Notes: generated by a model from the letters alone, not told the origin. 64,000 bases of DNA from Tropicibacter sp. R16_0 (GCF_017743935.1 NZ_JAGHRE010000001.1:355683-419682), one strand, 5' to 3'; positions 33,039 to 41,403 are shown, counted from the first letter of the stretch. Numbers and translations: made by a program.

Positions 33039-34205
33039 ATGGATAGAATGTCTCAGCTCTCTCACTGGATGATGACCGAAGGGCGGTGCTCCAACGATCC
33101 GGTCAGAGTTGTTTCACAATTTTGTACGTCACTGATCGAGGCGGGCGTGCCATTGTGGCGGGTCAATATCGGACAACGGTTCGCCAATCCCTTGTTGATC
33201 GCATGGGGGGTGGTTTGGACGCCTGAAGACACCGAGGTTTATGACGTCACGCATGAGCGCATGCTGACGGACGGTTATGTTGGCAGCTCGTTTGAATACA
33301 TCCTCAAACACAGACGCCCCCTGCACAAAAGCCTAGTTGGCCTGGATCAGGAAACGGACCACATCTCGTATCTGGAGTTTGCAGAGCAGGGTGGGACGGA
33401 CTACTACGCAACCTTGCTCTATTACGGTGACGGCTCGATGCATGGCTGCACCTTCGTGACCCAAGATCCGTCGGGGTTTACGTCTGACCATCTGGAATTG
33501 ATCGAGGCAGCGCTTCCTGCTTTGTCATGCGCGCTGGAGCCGGTCACGATGCGCAAATCGTCAAAAAGTTTGCTGCGCACCTACTTGGGGGATGGGGCAT
33601 CTAACGCGGTCTGGAACGGCACGATCAAACGAGGCGAGCACACAACGGTGGATGCCGTGGTCATATTCTCGGACCTTCGGGGGTTCACGGCGTTGTCGGA
33701 ACAGGCGGACGAGACCGAATTGTTTGATGCTCTGAATGGGTACTTTGATGTTGTTGTTCAGGCGGTTGAGGAAAACGACGGCGATGTGTTGAAATTCATG
33801 GGCGATGGCATCTTGTCAATTTTTCCCATCCCATCTGATGCGGACACGACAAAGACCTGTCGCAAGGCGGCCTTGTCCGCTCGTCGTGTTCTGGTTGGCC
33901 TTGCAGAACTGAACCATGCGCGAATTGCAAATCGACAAGTTCCGCTCGACCTGGGGATAGGTATCAACGCCGGAAAAGTCAGCTATGGCAACATCGGCAG
34001 CCCAGGCCGATTGGACTTCACTGTACTTGGCGGAGCCGTCAATCTGGCAAGCCGCGTTGAGGGGCTAACAAAGTCTGTTGGAACACGAGTTCTGGCAACG
34101 TCGAATGTAGCGGAATACGCCTCTGATCTGTTTGTTTCCTGCGGAACGCACGCTGTACGGGGGATCAGTGAACCTGTCCCGCTTTATTCTCTGCTGGAAA
34201 CTTAA
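33039..34205 (+). CDS. Class III adenylate cyclase with unknown N-terminal sensor domain
   Basis: A 388-residue soluble cyclase. The C-terminal catalytic domain (about residues 205-388) keeps the residues needed for activity: metal-binding aspartates in VVIFSDLRGFTALS and FMGDGILSIFP, the adenine-selecting lysine in DVLKFMGDG and aspartate in GRLDFTVLGGAV, and the transition-state Asn and Arg in NLASRVEGL. The substrate is therefore predicted to be ATP. Residues 1-200 form a separate, presumably regulatory, domain of mixed alpha/beta character with no membrane segment and no motif I recognise. ATG 33039. It converges on the cupin gene and shares the TTAA stop overlap with it. Confidence 0.88.
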   Translation: MDRMSQLSHWMMTEGRCSNDPVRVVSQFCTSLIEAGVPLWRVNIGQRFANPLLIAWGVVWTPEDTEVYDVTHERMLTDGYVGSSFEYILKHRRPLHKSLVGLDQETDHISYLEFAEQGGTDYYATLLYYGDGSMHGCTFVTQDPSGFTSDHLELIEAALPALSCALEPVTMRKSSKSLLRTYLGDGASNAVWNGTIKRGEHTTVDAVVIFSDLRGFTALSEQADETELFDALNGYFDVVVQAVEENDGDVLKFMGDGILSIFPIPSDADTTKTCRKAALSARRVLVGLAELNHARIANRQVPLDLGIGINAGKVSYGNIGSPGRLDFTVLGGAVNLASRVEGLTKSVGTRVLATSNVAEYASDLFVSCGTHAVRGISEPVPLYSLLET

Positions 34206-34729
34206 GCCGGTCGCTTCATGGCCTCGAACGCTTCCATGGTGAAGTCGACGGCTTTGCCGCTGTCCCAGTCGTACAGGTCCCGCTTCAGTCTCATCAACGG
34301 CCCCAAATAGACATGGATTGCTTCGCTGGGACGGTCCCCGTTGGCGGTGACAGCGTGGATGGCGTCGCGGTCCAGCACGATTACTTCGCCTTCGGCGGCG
34401 GATATCTCACCGACTTGATCCAACCCGGCCTCGCCGCTTTGATAAAGCAGGCTCAGCTCTTCGCCGCTGTAGCAGGCGATCAGAACCGGCAGCAGGTGTT
34501 CGTGGGGCGGCAGCATCACGTCGGGTTGAAAGCGGCAATGCCAGATCGAGAGGTCATCATCCTCGTGAAACAGGGTCTCGGGCTCGCTCAGTTTGTCCGA
34601 GGCCGCCAGCAGCGGCGCGGGGTCGCGCACCAGGGCTTGTAGATAGGTCTGTATCGCTGCTTGGGGGTCGGCGGCTGTCAGGCGGTCCTTGATGGAACTC
34701 ACCATGGCGTCGAACGAAAACTCTGGCAT
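34202..34729 (-). CDS. Cysteine-dioxygenase-like cupin protein
   Basis: A 175-residue single-domain cupin. The metal-ligand pattern is visible as PPHEHLLPVLIACYSGEE, supplying two histidines, and a third in LDRDAIHAVTANGD. Three histidines without the usual glutamate is the arrangement of thiol dioxygenases (CDO/ADO type), which oxidise thiols to sulfinic acids with Fe(II). No other thiol-related gene is adjacent, so the substrate is unknown. ATG 34729 is preceded by GAGGGAAAG. The AhpD-like gene lies 124 bases upstream on the same strand. Confidence 0.7.
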   Translation of the reverse strand: MPEFSFDAMVSSIKDRLTAADPQAAIQTYLQALVRDPAPLLAASDKLSEPETLFHEDDDLSIWHCRFQPDVMLPPHEHLLPVLIACYSGEELSLLYQSGEAGLDQVGEISAAEGEVIVLDRDAIHAVTANGDRPSEAIHVYLGPLMRLKRDLYDWDSGKAVDFTMEAFEAMKRPA

Positions 34730-34853
34730 GTCTTTCCCTCCTGTCTTGATCAACAGGCTAGGCTGCTGGGGGCCAATTGCCTAACGGAAACCGGCCCATC
34801 CCGCGACTTTGGCGACAGAGCGTCTGGAACGCTCTGCCAACTCGGGGACAAGC

Positions 34854-35189
34854 TCAGCCCGTCAATTCGTCGAAACATTCCAGCGCTTTTGCCGCATACA
34901 TCATCGACGGACCTCCGCCCATCTGGATGCACATGCCAAGAACGTCGGCAATCTCTTCGCGGGTCGCTCCAGCTTTGGCCAAAGCCTCAACATGGAGCGA
35001 GATGCAAGGTTCGCAGCGGTCTGCGATCGAGATGCCCAGGGCCACGAACTCCTTGGTCTTGTAGTCCAGCGTGCCGCCTTGTTTGACGGATTTTCCCAAT
35101 GACCCAAAGGCTTTGGTTGTATCGGGTATGGCCCCATTCAAATTGCGCAGACCCGCGCGGGTGGCGGACAGCTTGTCGGTCCAGGACAT
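34854..35189 (-). CDS. Carboxymuconolactone decarboxylase/AhpD-like family protein
   Basis: A 111-residue all-helical protein of the CMD/AhpD superfamily. The active-site motif of the AhpD-type members is complete: FVALGISIADRCEPCISLHV, with the CxxC pair and the following histidine. This form acts as a thiol peroxidase/disulfide reductase rather than a decarboxylase. Residues 60-111 carry the family's second helix region with REEIADVLGMCIQMGG. It is separated from the DUF938 gene by 70 bases on the same strand. The redox partner is not apparent nearby. Confidence 0.85.
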   Translation of the reverse strand: MSWTDKLSATRAGLRNLNGAIPDTTKAFGSLGKSVKQGGTLDYKTKEFVALGISIADRCEPCISLHVEALAKAGATREEIADVLGMCIQMGGGPSMMYAAKALECFDELTG

Positions 35190-35259
35190 GTTGATACCTC
35201 ACTCACATTAAGATTGCGGAATGTGTATCGGGCGAAAAATGTGACGACTTTGATTCAGA

Positions 35260-35913
35260 TCACGTGGCGTGTCGTTCTGCGATCAAGGCCAGATTATTCG
35301 CTGGCATATCCACGACCTCGACCATGCTCAAACCGGTGCCTTCGATGGTTGCGATGATCTCTTGATCGTTCTTGTAACCAATCTCGGGGTCTTGTGTGCT
35401 CAGGGATTGGTGAAAGCGGATGTCGCCTTCGCTGGTCAACGCGCCATTGCGCATGAATGGCCCGTAAAGAACAAGGCGCCCGCCGGGCCCGAGTGTTTTG
35501 GCTGCTTCCTCAATCAGTACCGTGGCCTCTGGCCCACTGATGAGGTGGAGGAGGTTCGCCAGCGTCACCAAGGACAGATCTGAGTATTCTGCGGCCCAGC
35601 CAGGGCGGGTTGCATCCAACCGACGCGCGGGCAGGATCGTTTCGATCCCCTTCGCGTAGGCGTCGATGCTGGCCAGCCGCTCGTCTTCAACATCCGTCGG
35701 CTGCCAGAGCAGACCGGGAAGCCGAGGCGCAAAGGCGGCCACATGCTGGCCTGTTCCGCTGGCGATTTCCAGCGCTTTGCCTGTCCGCGGCGCGACGTGT
35801 TCCAGCAGCGCGCCGATGGCATCGACGTTGCGGCTGGCCGAGGGGGCAACAAGGCGGGCGCCTTCGCCTGCCTCGGCAACACTCGCGGTGGGGGGCAGGG
35901 TGCGTTTGCTCAT
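35260..35913 (-). CDS. DUF938 family SAM-dependent methyltransferase-like protein
   Basis: A 217-residue protein of the DUF938 family, which adopts the class I methyltransferase fold. The SAM-binding glycine motif is KALEIASGTGQHVAAFAPRL. Further family blocks are LVTLANLLHLISGPEA and LVLYGPFMRNGALTSEGD, and the C-terminal GTGLSMVEVVDMPANNL. The methyl acceptor is unknown for the family. Its ATG overlaps the stop of the upstream FAD-oxidoreductase by four bases, so the two are translationally coupled. It is the third gene of the AKR/FAD-oxidoreductase/DUF938 operon. Confidence 0.85.
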   Translation of the reverse strand: MSKRTLPPTASVAEAGEGARLVAPSASRNVDAIGALLEHVAPRTGKALEIASGTGQHVAAFAPRLPGLLWQPTDVEDERLASIDAYAKGIETILPARRLDATRPGWAAEYSDLSLVTLANLLHLISGPEATVLIEEAAKTLGPGGRLVLYGPFMRNGALTSEGDIRFHQSLSTQDPEIGYKNDQEIIATIEGTGLSMVEVVDMPANNLALIAERHAT

Positions 35914-36986
35914 GTGCGGAGCCTTTCGGGGCTGAGGGCAGCAATGGTGCCTTGGTCCAGATCAGAGGTAAGCCCGCAAACCAGATCGGCAACCAATTGC
36001 GATGCTGCAGGCGCGGTTTGAAACCCATAGCCGCCCTGCGCCGCGACCCAGATATAGCTGGTGTCATCAGGATCAGGTCCCAACACCAGATTCTTGTCCG
36101 GTACAAAGCTGCGCAGCCCGGCCCAATTGCTGATGACGCGCGTCACCGGCTCGGTCACGCGCTCTTCATAGCGGGCGAGCCCCTCGGCCAGAACCATATC
36201 ATCGGCATAGGCGTCATGCGGGGTGGTTGGGTCCACCTCGGACGGGGACACGATCAGCGCGCCCGCATCCGGCTTGGCATACCAGCTTTCGCCGACACCA
36301 AACATCATTGGCCAATTGCGCAGATCCAACCCACCCGGTGCCGGCAGCCGCGCCATCGAGCGGCGATAGGGCGTGATCCCGATGGGCGCGATTCCGGCCA
36401 AGCCGGCAATCTCGTCCACCCAGGCCCCCGCTGCGTTGAGCAGTATGCGGGCGTCGAAAACCTCGCCCGCGTGCACCTGCCAACCGGATTTGGTACGGGA
36501 GATCCCCTCGACCTTGTGGCGCGGCAAAACCTGCCCGCCGCTGGCGCGAACCTGTTTGGCAAAGTCCTGCAGCAGCAGGTCGGTGTCGATGTCCCACGCC
36601 TCGCCATGAAAGGCCGTGTAGCCAACGGTGTCAGGATTCAGGATCGGCACCATGCCTTGGGCCTGTTGAACCGTCAGCGGCGTCATGGACAGGTCGCGAC
36701 ACTCTTGCTCGAAGTTTGCACGCTGATCGTGACCGCCCACCAGCAACAAGCCGCGCGGTGACAGATAACCGCTTTCACTGTCGTGAAAGAACGCAGCGCT
36801 GGCCTGGCTGAGTGTCAGGGTGGAGCCCACGCCATAGCTGGGTTCGAACAGGGCCGCTGATCGGCCCGAGCTGTGATAGCCAAGGGCGTCTTCGGCTTCG
36901 AGCACACAGACCGACCCATGGGCCGACAATCGGGCGGCTGCGCTAAGGCCAGCGATGCCGCCGCCAATGACCAGAAAGTCGATCAT
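35910..36986 (-). CDS. DAO-type FAD-dependent oxidoreductase
   Basis: A 358-residue flavoprotein of the D-amino-acid oxidase superfamily. The FAD-binding motif IDFLVIGGGIAGLSAAARLS starts at residue 2, followed by the acidic VLEAEDALGYHSSGRSAAL. The C-terminal FAD contact reads GYGFQTAPAASQLVADL. The substrate is probably an amine, D-amino acid or hydroxyacid, but cannot be specified. The protein overlaps the upstream aldo/keto reductase gene (ATGA) and the downstream DUF938 gene, so all three are likely made from one message. Confidence 0.82.
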   Translation of the reverse strand: MIDFLVIGGGIAGLSAAARLSAHGSVCVLEAEDALGYHSSGRSAALFEPSYGVGSTLTLSQASAAFFHDSESGYLSPRGLLLVGGHDQRANFEQECRDLSMTPLTVQQAQGMVPILNPDTVGYTAFHGEAWDIDTDLLLQDFAKQVRASGGQVLPRHKVEGISRTKSGWQVHAGEVFDARILLNAAGAWVDEIAGLAGIAPIGITPYRRSMARLPAPGGLDLRNWPMMFGVGESWYAKPDAGALIVSPSEVDPTTPHDAYADDMVLAEGLARYEERVTEPVTRVISNWAGLRSFVPDKNLVLGPDPDDTSYIWVAAQGGYGFQTAPAASQLVADLVCGLTSDLDQGTIAALSPERLRT

Positions 36987-37921
36987 GACAATTCTTCGGT
37001 CCGGTCGGTTGCGGGCTGAGGGGTTGGGGCCAGAGCACTCAGGCGGGCATAGACTTCGGAACTCAAGGGATAGTCGATGGCATCCAGCGACGGACGCAAC
37101 TGATCCGCTGTCCGGGCCGAGATGATGGGGCAGAGCGCATTGGGATGCGCAGCAACCCAGGCCACCGCGAGCGTTGCGGGATTGACCTCCAGCTCCTTTG
37201 CAATCTGCACCAACCCTGCGACCGCGCCGGGCATCCAGTCCAACCCATAGCGTTTGGCATAGCCCGCATCCTCATCCAAACGACCGCTGCCTCCTTGGGC
37301 GTATTTTCCGGTCAAAAGTCCGCCCCCCAACGGGGAATAGGGCGCAACGGTGATGCCCTGATCGGCGCACATCGGCAGGATTTCGACCTCGACCTGACGT
37401 TTGACCAGATTGTACATTGGTTGCAGCACGTCGATGGTCAGATCAAAGGTCTGGGCCACGGCCACGGTTTTCATCACCTGCCAGGCAGCTGCGTTCGACA
37501 GGCCCACATGACGGATCTGCCCGGCTTGCTTGAGCTCGGCCAGACAGGCCATCGCCTCGGGCAGATCGCTGGAGGGGTCAAAGCGGTGCAGATAAAGCAG
37601 ATCGACAGTGTCCTGCTTCAATCGCTGACGGCACACATCGAACTGGCTGCGGATGTTGTCGGGCCCCATGCCTCCGGCATAAGCAACCTTGGTGGCGATG
37701 AACAGATCCTCGGCATCCTTTGCGATCATCTCGCCGAGCAGCGTCTCGGACGCGCCATCGGTGTACAGATAGGCGGTGTCGAAATGGGTGATCCCTGCGG
37801 CGCGTGCTGCGTCAAACATGGCATGGGACTGTGCCGCATTGGCGCGTCCGCCGAACTGCATCGTGCCAAAGGCGAACCGGCTGGCGACGTGGCCGCTGCG
37901 GGTGCAAAGGGAACGGGTCAT
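36983..37921 (-). CDS. Aldo/keto reductase
   Basis: A 312-residue NAD(P)H-dependent aldo/keto reductase. The catalytic tetrad can be located: Asp and Tyr in THFDTAYLYTDGASE, Lys in DLFIATKVAYAGG, and His in VDLLYLHRFDPSSD. The N-terminal strand FAFGTMQFGGRA and the C-terminal cofactor region typical of the family are present. ATG 37921 is preceded by only a weak ribosome site (AGGATTTGCAGC); the in-frame extension to 38005 is unlikely. It is the first gene of the AKR/FAD-oxidoreductase/DUF938 operon and diverges from the membrane-protein/HlyD pair. Confidence 0.87.
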   Translation of the reverse strand: MTRSLCTRSGHVASRFAFGTMQFGGRANAAQSHAMFDAARAAGITHFDTAYLYTDGASETLLGEMIAKDAEDLFIATKVAYAGGMGPDNIRSQFDVCRQRLKQDTVDLLYLHRFDPSSDLPEAMACLAELKQAGQIRHVGLSNAAAWQVMKTVAVAQTFDLTIDVLQPMYNLVKRQVEVEILPMCADQGITVAPYSPLGGGLLTGKYAQGGSGRLDEDAGYAKRYGLDWMPGAVAGLVQIAKELEVNPATLAVAWVAAHPNALCPIISARTADQLRPSLDAIDYPLSSEVYARLSALAPTPQPATDRTEELS

Positions 37922-38044
37922 GCTGCAAATCCTGTTGTTTGAAAGGCGCGGACCCAGACACGCAGGCCCTGCATTTGACGTTGCACAGATTCCGGATGCG
38001 TGCAATGCACAGGACAGTAGGAGTTGTTTTCAAAGGAATTTAGC

Positions 38045-38479
38045 GTGGAACACGGGACGCTTCATCCGATGGCGACCGGACATATCCCCGATTATGTCGT
38101 GGCCGCAGACGGTAGTGATTATCTGTTTACCTTCATGGTCTTCTTTACCCTGGGTTTGATCCTGTTGATCGGGATCGGGTATTTCACCCTGCATTCGCTG
38201 CCCGAGCGTATGGCCCACGAATCCAACCACTCTCAATTTCAGGTTGTGGGCATCTTGGCGTTGATTGCACTGTTTACGCACAACAATCTGTTCTGGGTTC
38301 TTGCCGTCGTTGTGGCCGGGTTCCGGTTCCCGGATTACCTGAGCCCGATGGAATCCATCGCGCAATCCCTGGCCCGAATGGCCGGGTTCAAACCATCGGA
38401 AAGTGATTTCGCGACAGTGCCTGCAGAAGACAGTTCCGCCGAGCCGATTGCGGATTCTGCCCCCAAGCAGGAGGGCTAA
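38045..38479 (+). CDS. Small DUF3302-like inner-membrane protein
   Basis: A 144-residue protein with two membrane segments (LFTFMVFFTLGLILLIGIGY, and VVGILALIALFTHNNLFWVL). The loop between them, LHSLPERMAHESNHSQFQ, resembles the corresponding loop of the Escherichia coli YiaW/YibI (DUF3302) proteins as I recall them. Those are encoded next to HlyD-type proteins YiaV/YibH, as is the case here. The GTG at 38045 has AAGGA eight bases upstream; ATG 38069 is a shorter alternative. The C-terminal tail is acidic and probably cytoplasmic. The family has no established function. Confidence 0.72.
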   Translation: MEHGTLHPMATGHIPDYVVAADGSDYLFTFMVFFTLGLILLIGIGYFTLHSLPERMAHESNHSQFQVVGILALIALFTHNNLFWVLAVVVAGFRFPDYLSPMESIAQSLARMAGFKPSESDFATVPAEDSSAEPIADSAPKQEG

Positions 38480-38482
38480 GTC

Positions 38483-39721
38483 ATGCTTGAAACGCTGATT
38501 TGCGCCCTGTTCACCATTCTGCCCGATTACCTGTTCCGCCGCTATGTTCAGGGCAAACGGATCGGGCATGAGATCACCCTGTTTTCCATGTGGTACGAGC
38601 TGCGCATTGGTTTGACCGCCTGTGCCATTGCCGCCATCTCGGTCATCACGGTGCTGTTCTATTATCACCCGGCGACCGGTTCGGTTGCGTCCTATTATCG
38701 GACCCTGACGATCCTGCCGCAGTTCGGCGGGCGCGTTTCCGAGATCTATGTCGAGAACAACCAGAAGGTCAAAGCGGGCGATCCGATCTTCCGTCTGGAT
38801 GCGGTATCGCAAGAGGCGTCCGTGCAAGCCGCCAAGGCCGCAATTGCCGAAGTTGACGCGTCTGTTTCGGTTGCTCAGACCGATCTGGCGGCCGCCAAGG
38901 CCGGCATCGTGCAGGCCAATGCGGCCTTGACCCAATCGAACGAGGATCTGGCGCGCAACCAGACCCTGCTCGAGCAGGGCTCAAGCGCTGTCAAACTGAC
39001 CGAGATTGAGCGCCTTCAGAACCTGGTCGACGAACGCGCCGCTCTGGTTGATGCCGCCGAAGCGCAGCTGAAGGCCGTCGAAGAGCGTATTGACGTGGTC
39101 ATTCCCGCACAACGCGATAGCGCCGAGGCGCAGCTGGCGCAGGCGCAGGCCGAACTGGACAAGACGCTGATCGTGGCTGGTGTCGATGGCACCATCGAAC
39201 AGCTTAGCCTGCAAGTCGGCGACTATGTCAGCCCGGTTCTGCGCCCCGCCGGTATCCTTGTGCCCGCCAGCACCGGTCACAAGCGGTTCCAGGCCGGTTT
39301 CAATCAGATGGCGGCCCAGGTTGCCAAACCGGGCATGGTGGCCGAGATCGGCTGCATGACGCAGCCGTTCACCGTCTACCCGATGGTTGTTGTCGCTGTG
39401 CAGGACGTGATCCCGTCAGGTCAGGTCCGCCCCTCTGACCGGATATTCGATCCGCAGAACAACCCTGTGCCGGGCAGTATCATGGTCTTTCTCGAACCCC
39501 TGTATTCCGACAATGCACCGGACCTGCCGCCGGGCAGCAACTGTTTGGCGAACCTCTATACCAACAACCACGAGCGCTTGGAACATGACGAAGATCTGGG
39601 TACAGGAGAGCGCATCTTCCTGCACGTGGTGGACACCATTGGCGTGGTTCACGCAGCGGGTCTGCGCCTTCGGATGATCCTGATGCCGGTGCAGACGCTG
39701 GTCTTCTCGGGCGGTCACTGA
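38483..39721 (+). CDS. HlyD/EmrA family membrane-fusion protein
   Basis: A 412-residue periplasmic adaptor. One N-terminal membrane helix (LTACAIAAISVITVLFYY, about residues 37-54) anchors it. Half-lipoyl motifs flank a coiled-coil hairpin: RVSEIYVENNQKVKAGDPIF before it, and IVAGVDGTIEQLSLQVGDYV after it. The coiled coil (about 115-215) is rich in Ala, Gln and Glu. No ATPase or MFS pump is adjacent; the partner is the small membrane protein three bases upstream, with which it is surely co-transcribed. This is like the YiaV/YiaW and YibH/YibI pairs. Confidence 0.85.
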   Translation: MLETLICALFTILPDYLFRRYVQGKRIGHEITLFSMWYELRIGLTACAIAAISVITVLFYYHPATGSVASYYRTLTILPQFGGRVSEIYVENNQKVKAGDPIFRLDAVSQEASVQAAKAAIAEVDASVSVAQTDLAAAKAGIVQANAALTQSNEDLARNQTLLEQGSSAVKLTEIERLQNLVDERAALVDAAEAQLKAVEERIDVVIPAQRDSAEAQLAQAQAELDKTLIVAGVDGTIEQLSLQVGDYVSPVLRPAGILVPASTGHKRFQAGFNQMAAQVAKPGMVAEIGCMTQPFTVYPMVVVAVQDVIPSGQVRPSDRIFDPQNNPVPGSIMVFLEPLYSDNAPDLPPGSNCLANLYTNNHERLEHDEDLGTGERIFLHVVDTIGVVHAAGLRLRMILMPVQTLVFSGGH

Positions 39722-39786
39722 GCCATTCGATACCGATGATCTTTGAGGTGCCCCATTGGGGCACTTCGTTTTTTGGGAGAGATGGG

Positions 39787-40527
39787 ATGGATTGGATCAC
39801 GGTTGCCTTGCTTGTGGTCGGCGCCCTGACGGCGGGCTTCATCAACGGGTTCGCCGGGTTTGGCACCGCTCTGGTGGCCTCAGGTTTCTGGTTCCTGGTG
39901 CTGCCCGCCCATGTGGTGCCGCCGCTGATCATCCTGTCGGCCTTGGCAGGCCAGGTCGTGGGCCTGTGGAAACTGTCGGGCAAGATGGATTTTCGCATGT
40001 CCGCCTATCTGATCTCTGGCGGTGTCTTTGGGGTGCCATTGGGCGCGCTTCTGCTCAACGTGCTGGACCCCAACGTCGTCAAGACCACCATCGGCTGGTT
40101 TCTGATCGTTTACGCGCTGTTTCAACTCAAAGGCCTGCCTTCAGCCATGACCGCTGCGCCCCAGGATGGGCTTGCCGACCGCTTTGTCGGCTTTGTCGGA
40201 GGGGTACTTGGCGGCTTTGCCGGTCTGTCGGGCGTGCTTCCTTTGATCTGGTTGCAGCTCAAGCGGCTGTCCCCGGCAGATCAGCGCGCGCGGTATCAGC
40301 CGTTCAACCTGTTCATTTTGATGCTGTCGGCTGTTGCCATGGTGGTTGTTGGCAAGGTCGATGCCGAATTGATGGCCTATGCGGGCGTCGCTATCCCGTT
40401 CAGCCTGTTGGGCGCGCTCGTTGGAGCGAACATGTTCCTGTCGATCTCCGAGAAAGCGTTTCAGCGGGCAGTGCTGCTTTTGCTGATTGTGTCGGGCTGC
40501 GTCATCGTCGTTCAGTCGGTGGTATGA
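39787..40527 (+). CDS. TauE/SafE family permease
   Basis: A 246-residue membrane protein with about seven to eight helices and the internal repeat of the TauE/SafE family: INGFAGFGTALVASGFWFLV in the first half and GFVGGVLGGFAGLSGVLPLI in the second. Members export sulfite, sulfoacetate or related organosulfur anions. The ATG at 39787 follows GGGAGAGATGGG; an upstream in-frame ATG at 39736 lacks a good site and would put charged residues before the first helix. It stands alone and ends at a shared bidirectional terminator. Confidence 0.85.
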   Translation: MDWITVALLVVGALTAGFINGFAGFGTALVASGFWFLVLPAHVVPPLIILSALAGQVVGLWKLSGKMDFRMSAYLISGGVFGVPLGALLLNVLDPNVVKTTIGWFLIVYALFQLKGLPSAMTAAPQDGLADRFVGFVGGVLGGFAGLSGVLPLIWLQLKRLSPADQRARYQPFNLFILMLSAVAMVVVGKVDAELMAYAGVAIPFSLLGALVGANMFLSISEKAFQRAVLLLLIVSGCVIVVQSVV

Positions 40528-40552
40528 AAACTGATATGCGCCACGGGATGAA

Positions 40553-40578
40553 GAAAGGGGCCGTTTCCGGCCCCTTTC
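40553..40578. terminator. Bidirectional terminator between the permease and the Cys-rich gene
   Basis: GAAAGGGGCCG-TTTC-CGGCCCCTTTC is a perfect 11-bp stem with a four-base loop, placed between two convergent genes. T-rich sequence follows on both strands, though neither T-run is long. Confidence 0.75.
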
Positions 40579-40579
40579 C

Positions 40580-40978
40580 TTACTCAGCAGCGATGGCGGA
40601 TTGATCCGTGATAACCATGCTGCAGGCCCGACACGCGGTTTCGCCGGATTGATCGTACCACCGGCATGTGGACCGGATCGGGCAGGGGGGGAGAGCCTTC
40701 GACAACGGCACTTGCGCGCGTTCCAGGTGGTCCAGAACCTTGTCGATCACGCCGCAGCGTGACCCGGTCCATTGTGCGCAGCCAGACGTCGCGCAAGGGG
40801 AACTGAACCGCATGCGCGCTTCGGGTGTACCCAACTCCGAGGCCGCTTGGACAAAGTTCTCGTCGATGGTCATGGACGTGCGCATATGCCGAACATGACC
40901 ATCAGACCCTTTGACCCCCAACAGTTGGTTGCCGGGCGTGCATCGCGCGCTCGGGCAACTCCGGTCGGTGGATGACAT
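40580..40978 (-). CDS. Nine-cysteine conserved hypothetical protein
   Basis: A 132-residue soluble protein with nine cysteines in three groups: RSCPSARCTPGN near the N-terminus, SSPCATSGCAQWTGSRCG in the middle, and PPCPIRSTCRWYDQ with GETACRACSMV near the C-terminus. The spacing suggests metal or iron-sulfur binding rather than random cysteines, but I know of no assigned function. The segments QLLGVKGSDGHV and MRFSSPC look conserved-domain-like. Its ATG lies two bases after the stop of the 77-residue gene upstream, so the two are one transcript. No signal peptide is present, so a cytoplasmic location is likely. Confidence 0.72.
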   Translation of the reverse strand: MSSTDRSCPSARCTPGNQLLGVKGSDGHVRHMRTSMTIDENFVQAASELGTPEARMRFSSPCATSGCAQWTGSRCGVIDKVLDHLERAQVPLSKALPPCPIRSTCRWYDQSGETACRACSMVITDQSAIAAE

Positions 40979-40980
40979 TT

Positions 40981-41214
40981 TCAGCCGATCCGGGCCAGCA
41001 ACCCGCCCAGCTCCTTTTCACGGCCCAGCAACGGGTCGAGTTCCGGGTTCAAAATGATCCCGTACCATTCATGCGGGAATTTGGTGATCCAGGGTTTCTC
41101 AAACCCCGTCCGGGCCACGTGACCCAAGACCAGTTTCTGAATGTCACTTTGAAGTTCCAGTTCCGAATTCCGATCCATATCAAGATCGCCGGTATCGACA
41201 ACAAAACGTGCCAT
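40981..41214 (-). CDS. Small acidic hypothetical protein (77 residues)
   Basis: A 77-residue protein beginning MARFVVDTGDLDMDRNSELE and ending LGREKELGGLLARIG, with FPHEWYGIILNPELDPLL between. It has no cysteine, signal peptide or membrane segment and is of mixed strand/helix character. I do not recognise a family. The ATG at 41214 is well supported by AAGGAGAC upstream, one of the best ribosome sites in the window, which argues for strong expression. It is the first gene of a two-gene operon with the nine-cysteine protein. Confidence 0.7.
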   Translation of the reverse strand: MARFVVDTGDLDMDRNSELELQSDIQKLVLGHVARTGFEKPWITKFPHEWYGIILNPELDPLLGREKELGGLLARIG

Positions 41215-41356
41215 AATAGTCTCCTTTTCAAAAAGTATGTCCCTGAAAATACGAACGGGACACTGGCAGCCTAACACAGAACACCGCGCTTTCTAAGCGC
41301 AACCAGTGCGAGTGGTGAATGTTGGCGGCATGCCGCCGAAGCCGCCTGAAACAAGA

Positions 41357-41380
41357 AAGGCCCGCCAAAAGGCGAGCCTT
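41357..41380 (-). terminator. Terminator of the xdh/nucleoside-transporter operon
   Basis: On the minus strand AAGGCTCGCC-TTTT-GGCGGGCCTT forms a 10-bp stem with one mismatch, followed by TCTTGTTTC. It lies 24 bases beyond the stop of the last gene of the operon. Confidence 0.75.
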
Positions 41381-41403
41381 GTTGTTGACCTGGATAAGGC
41401 AGC

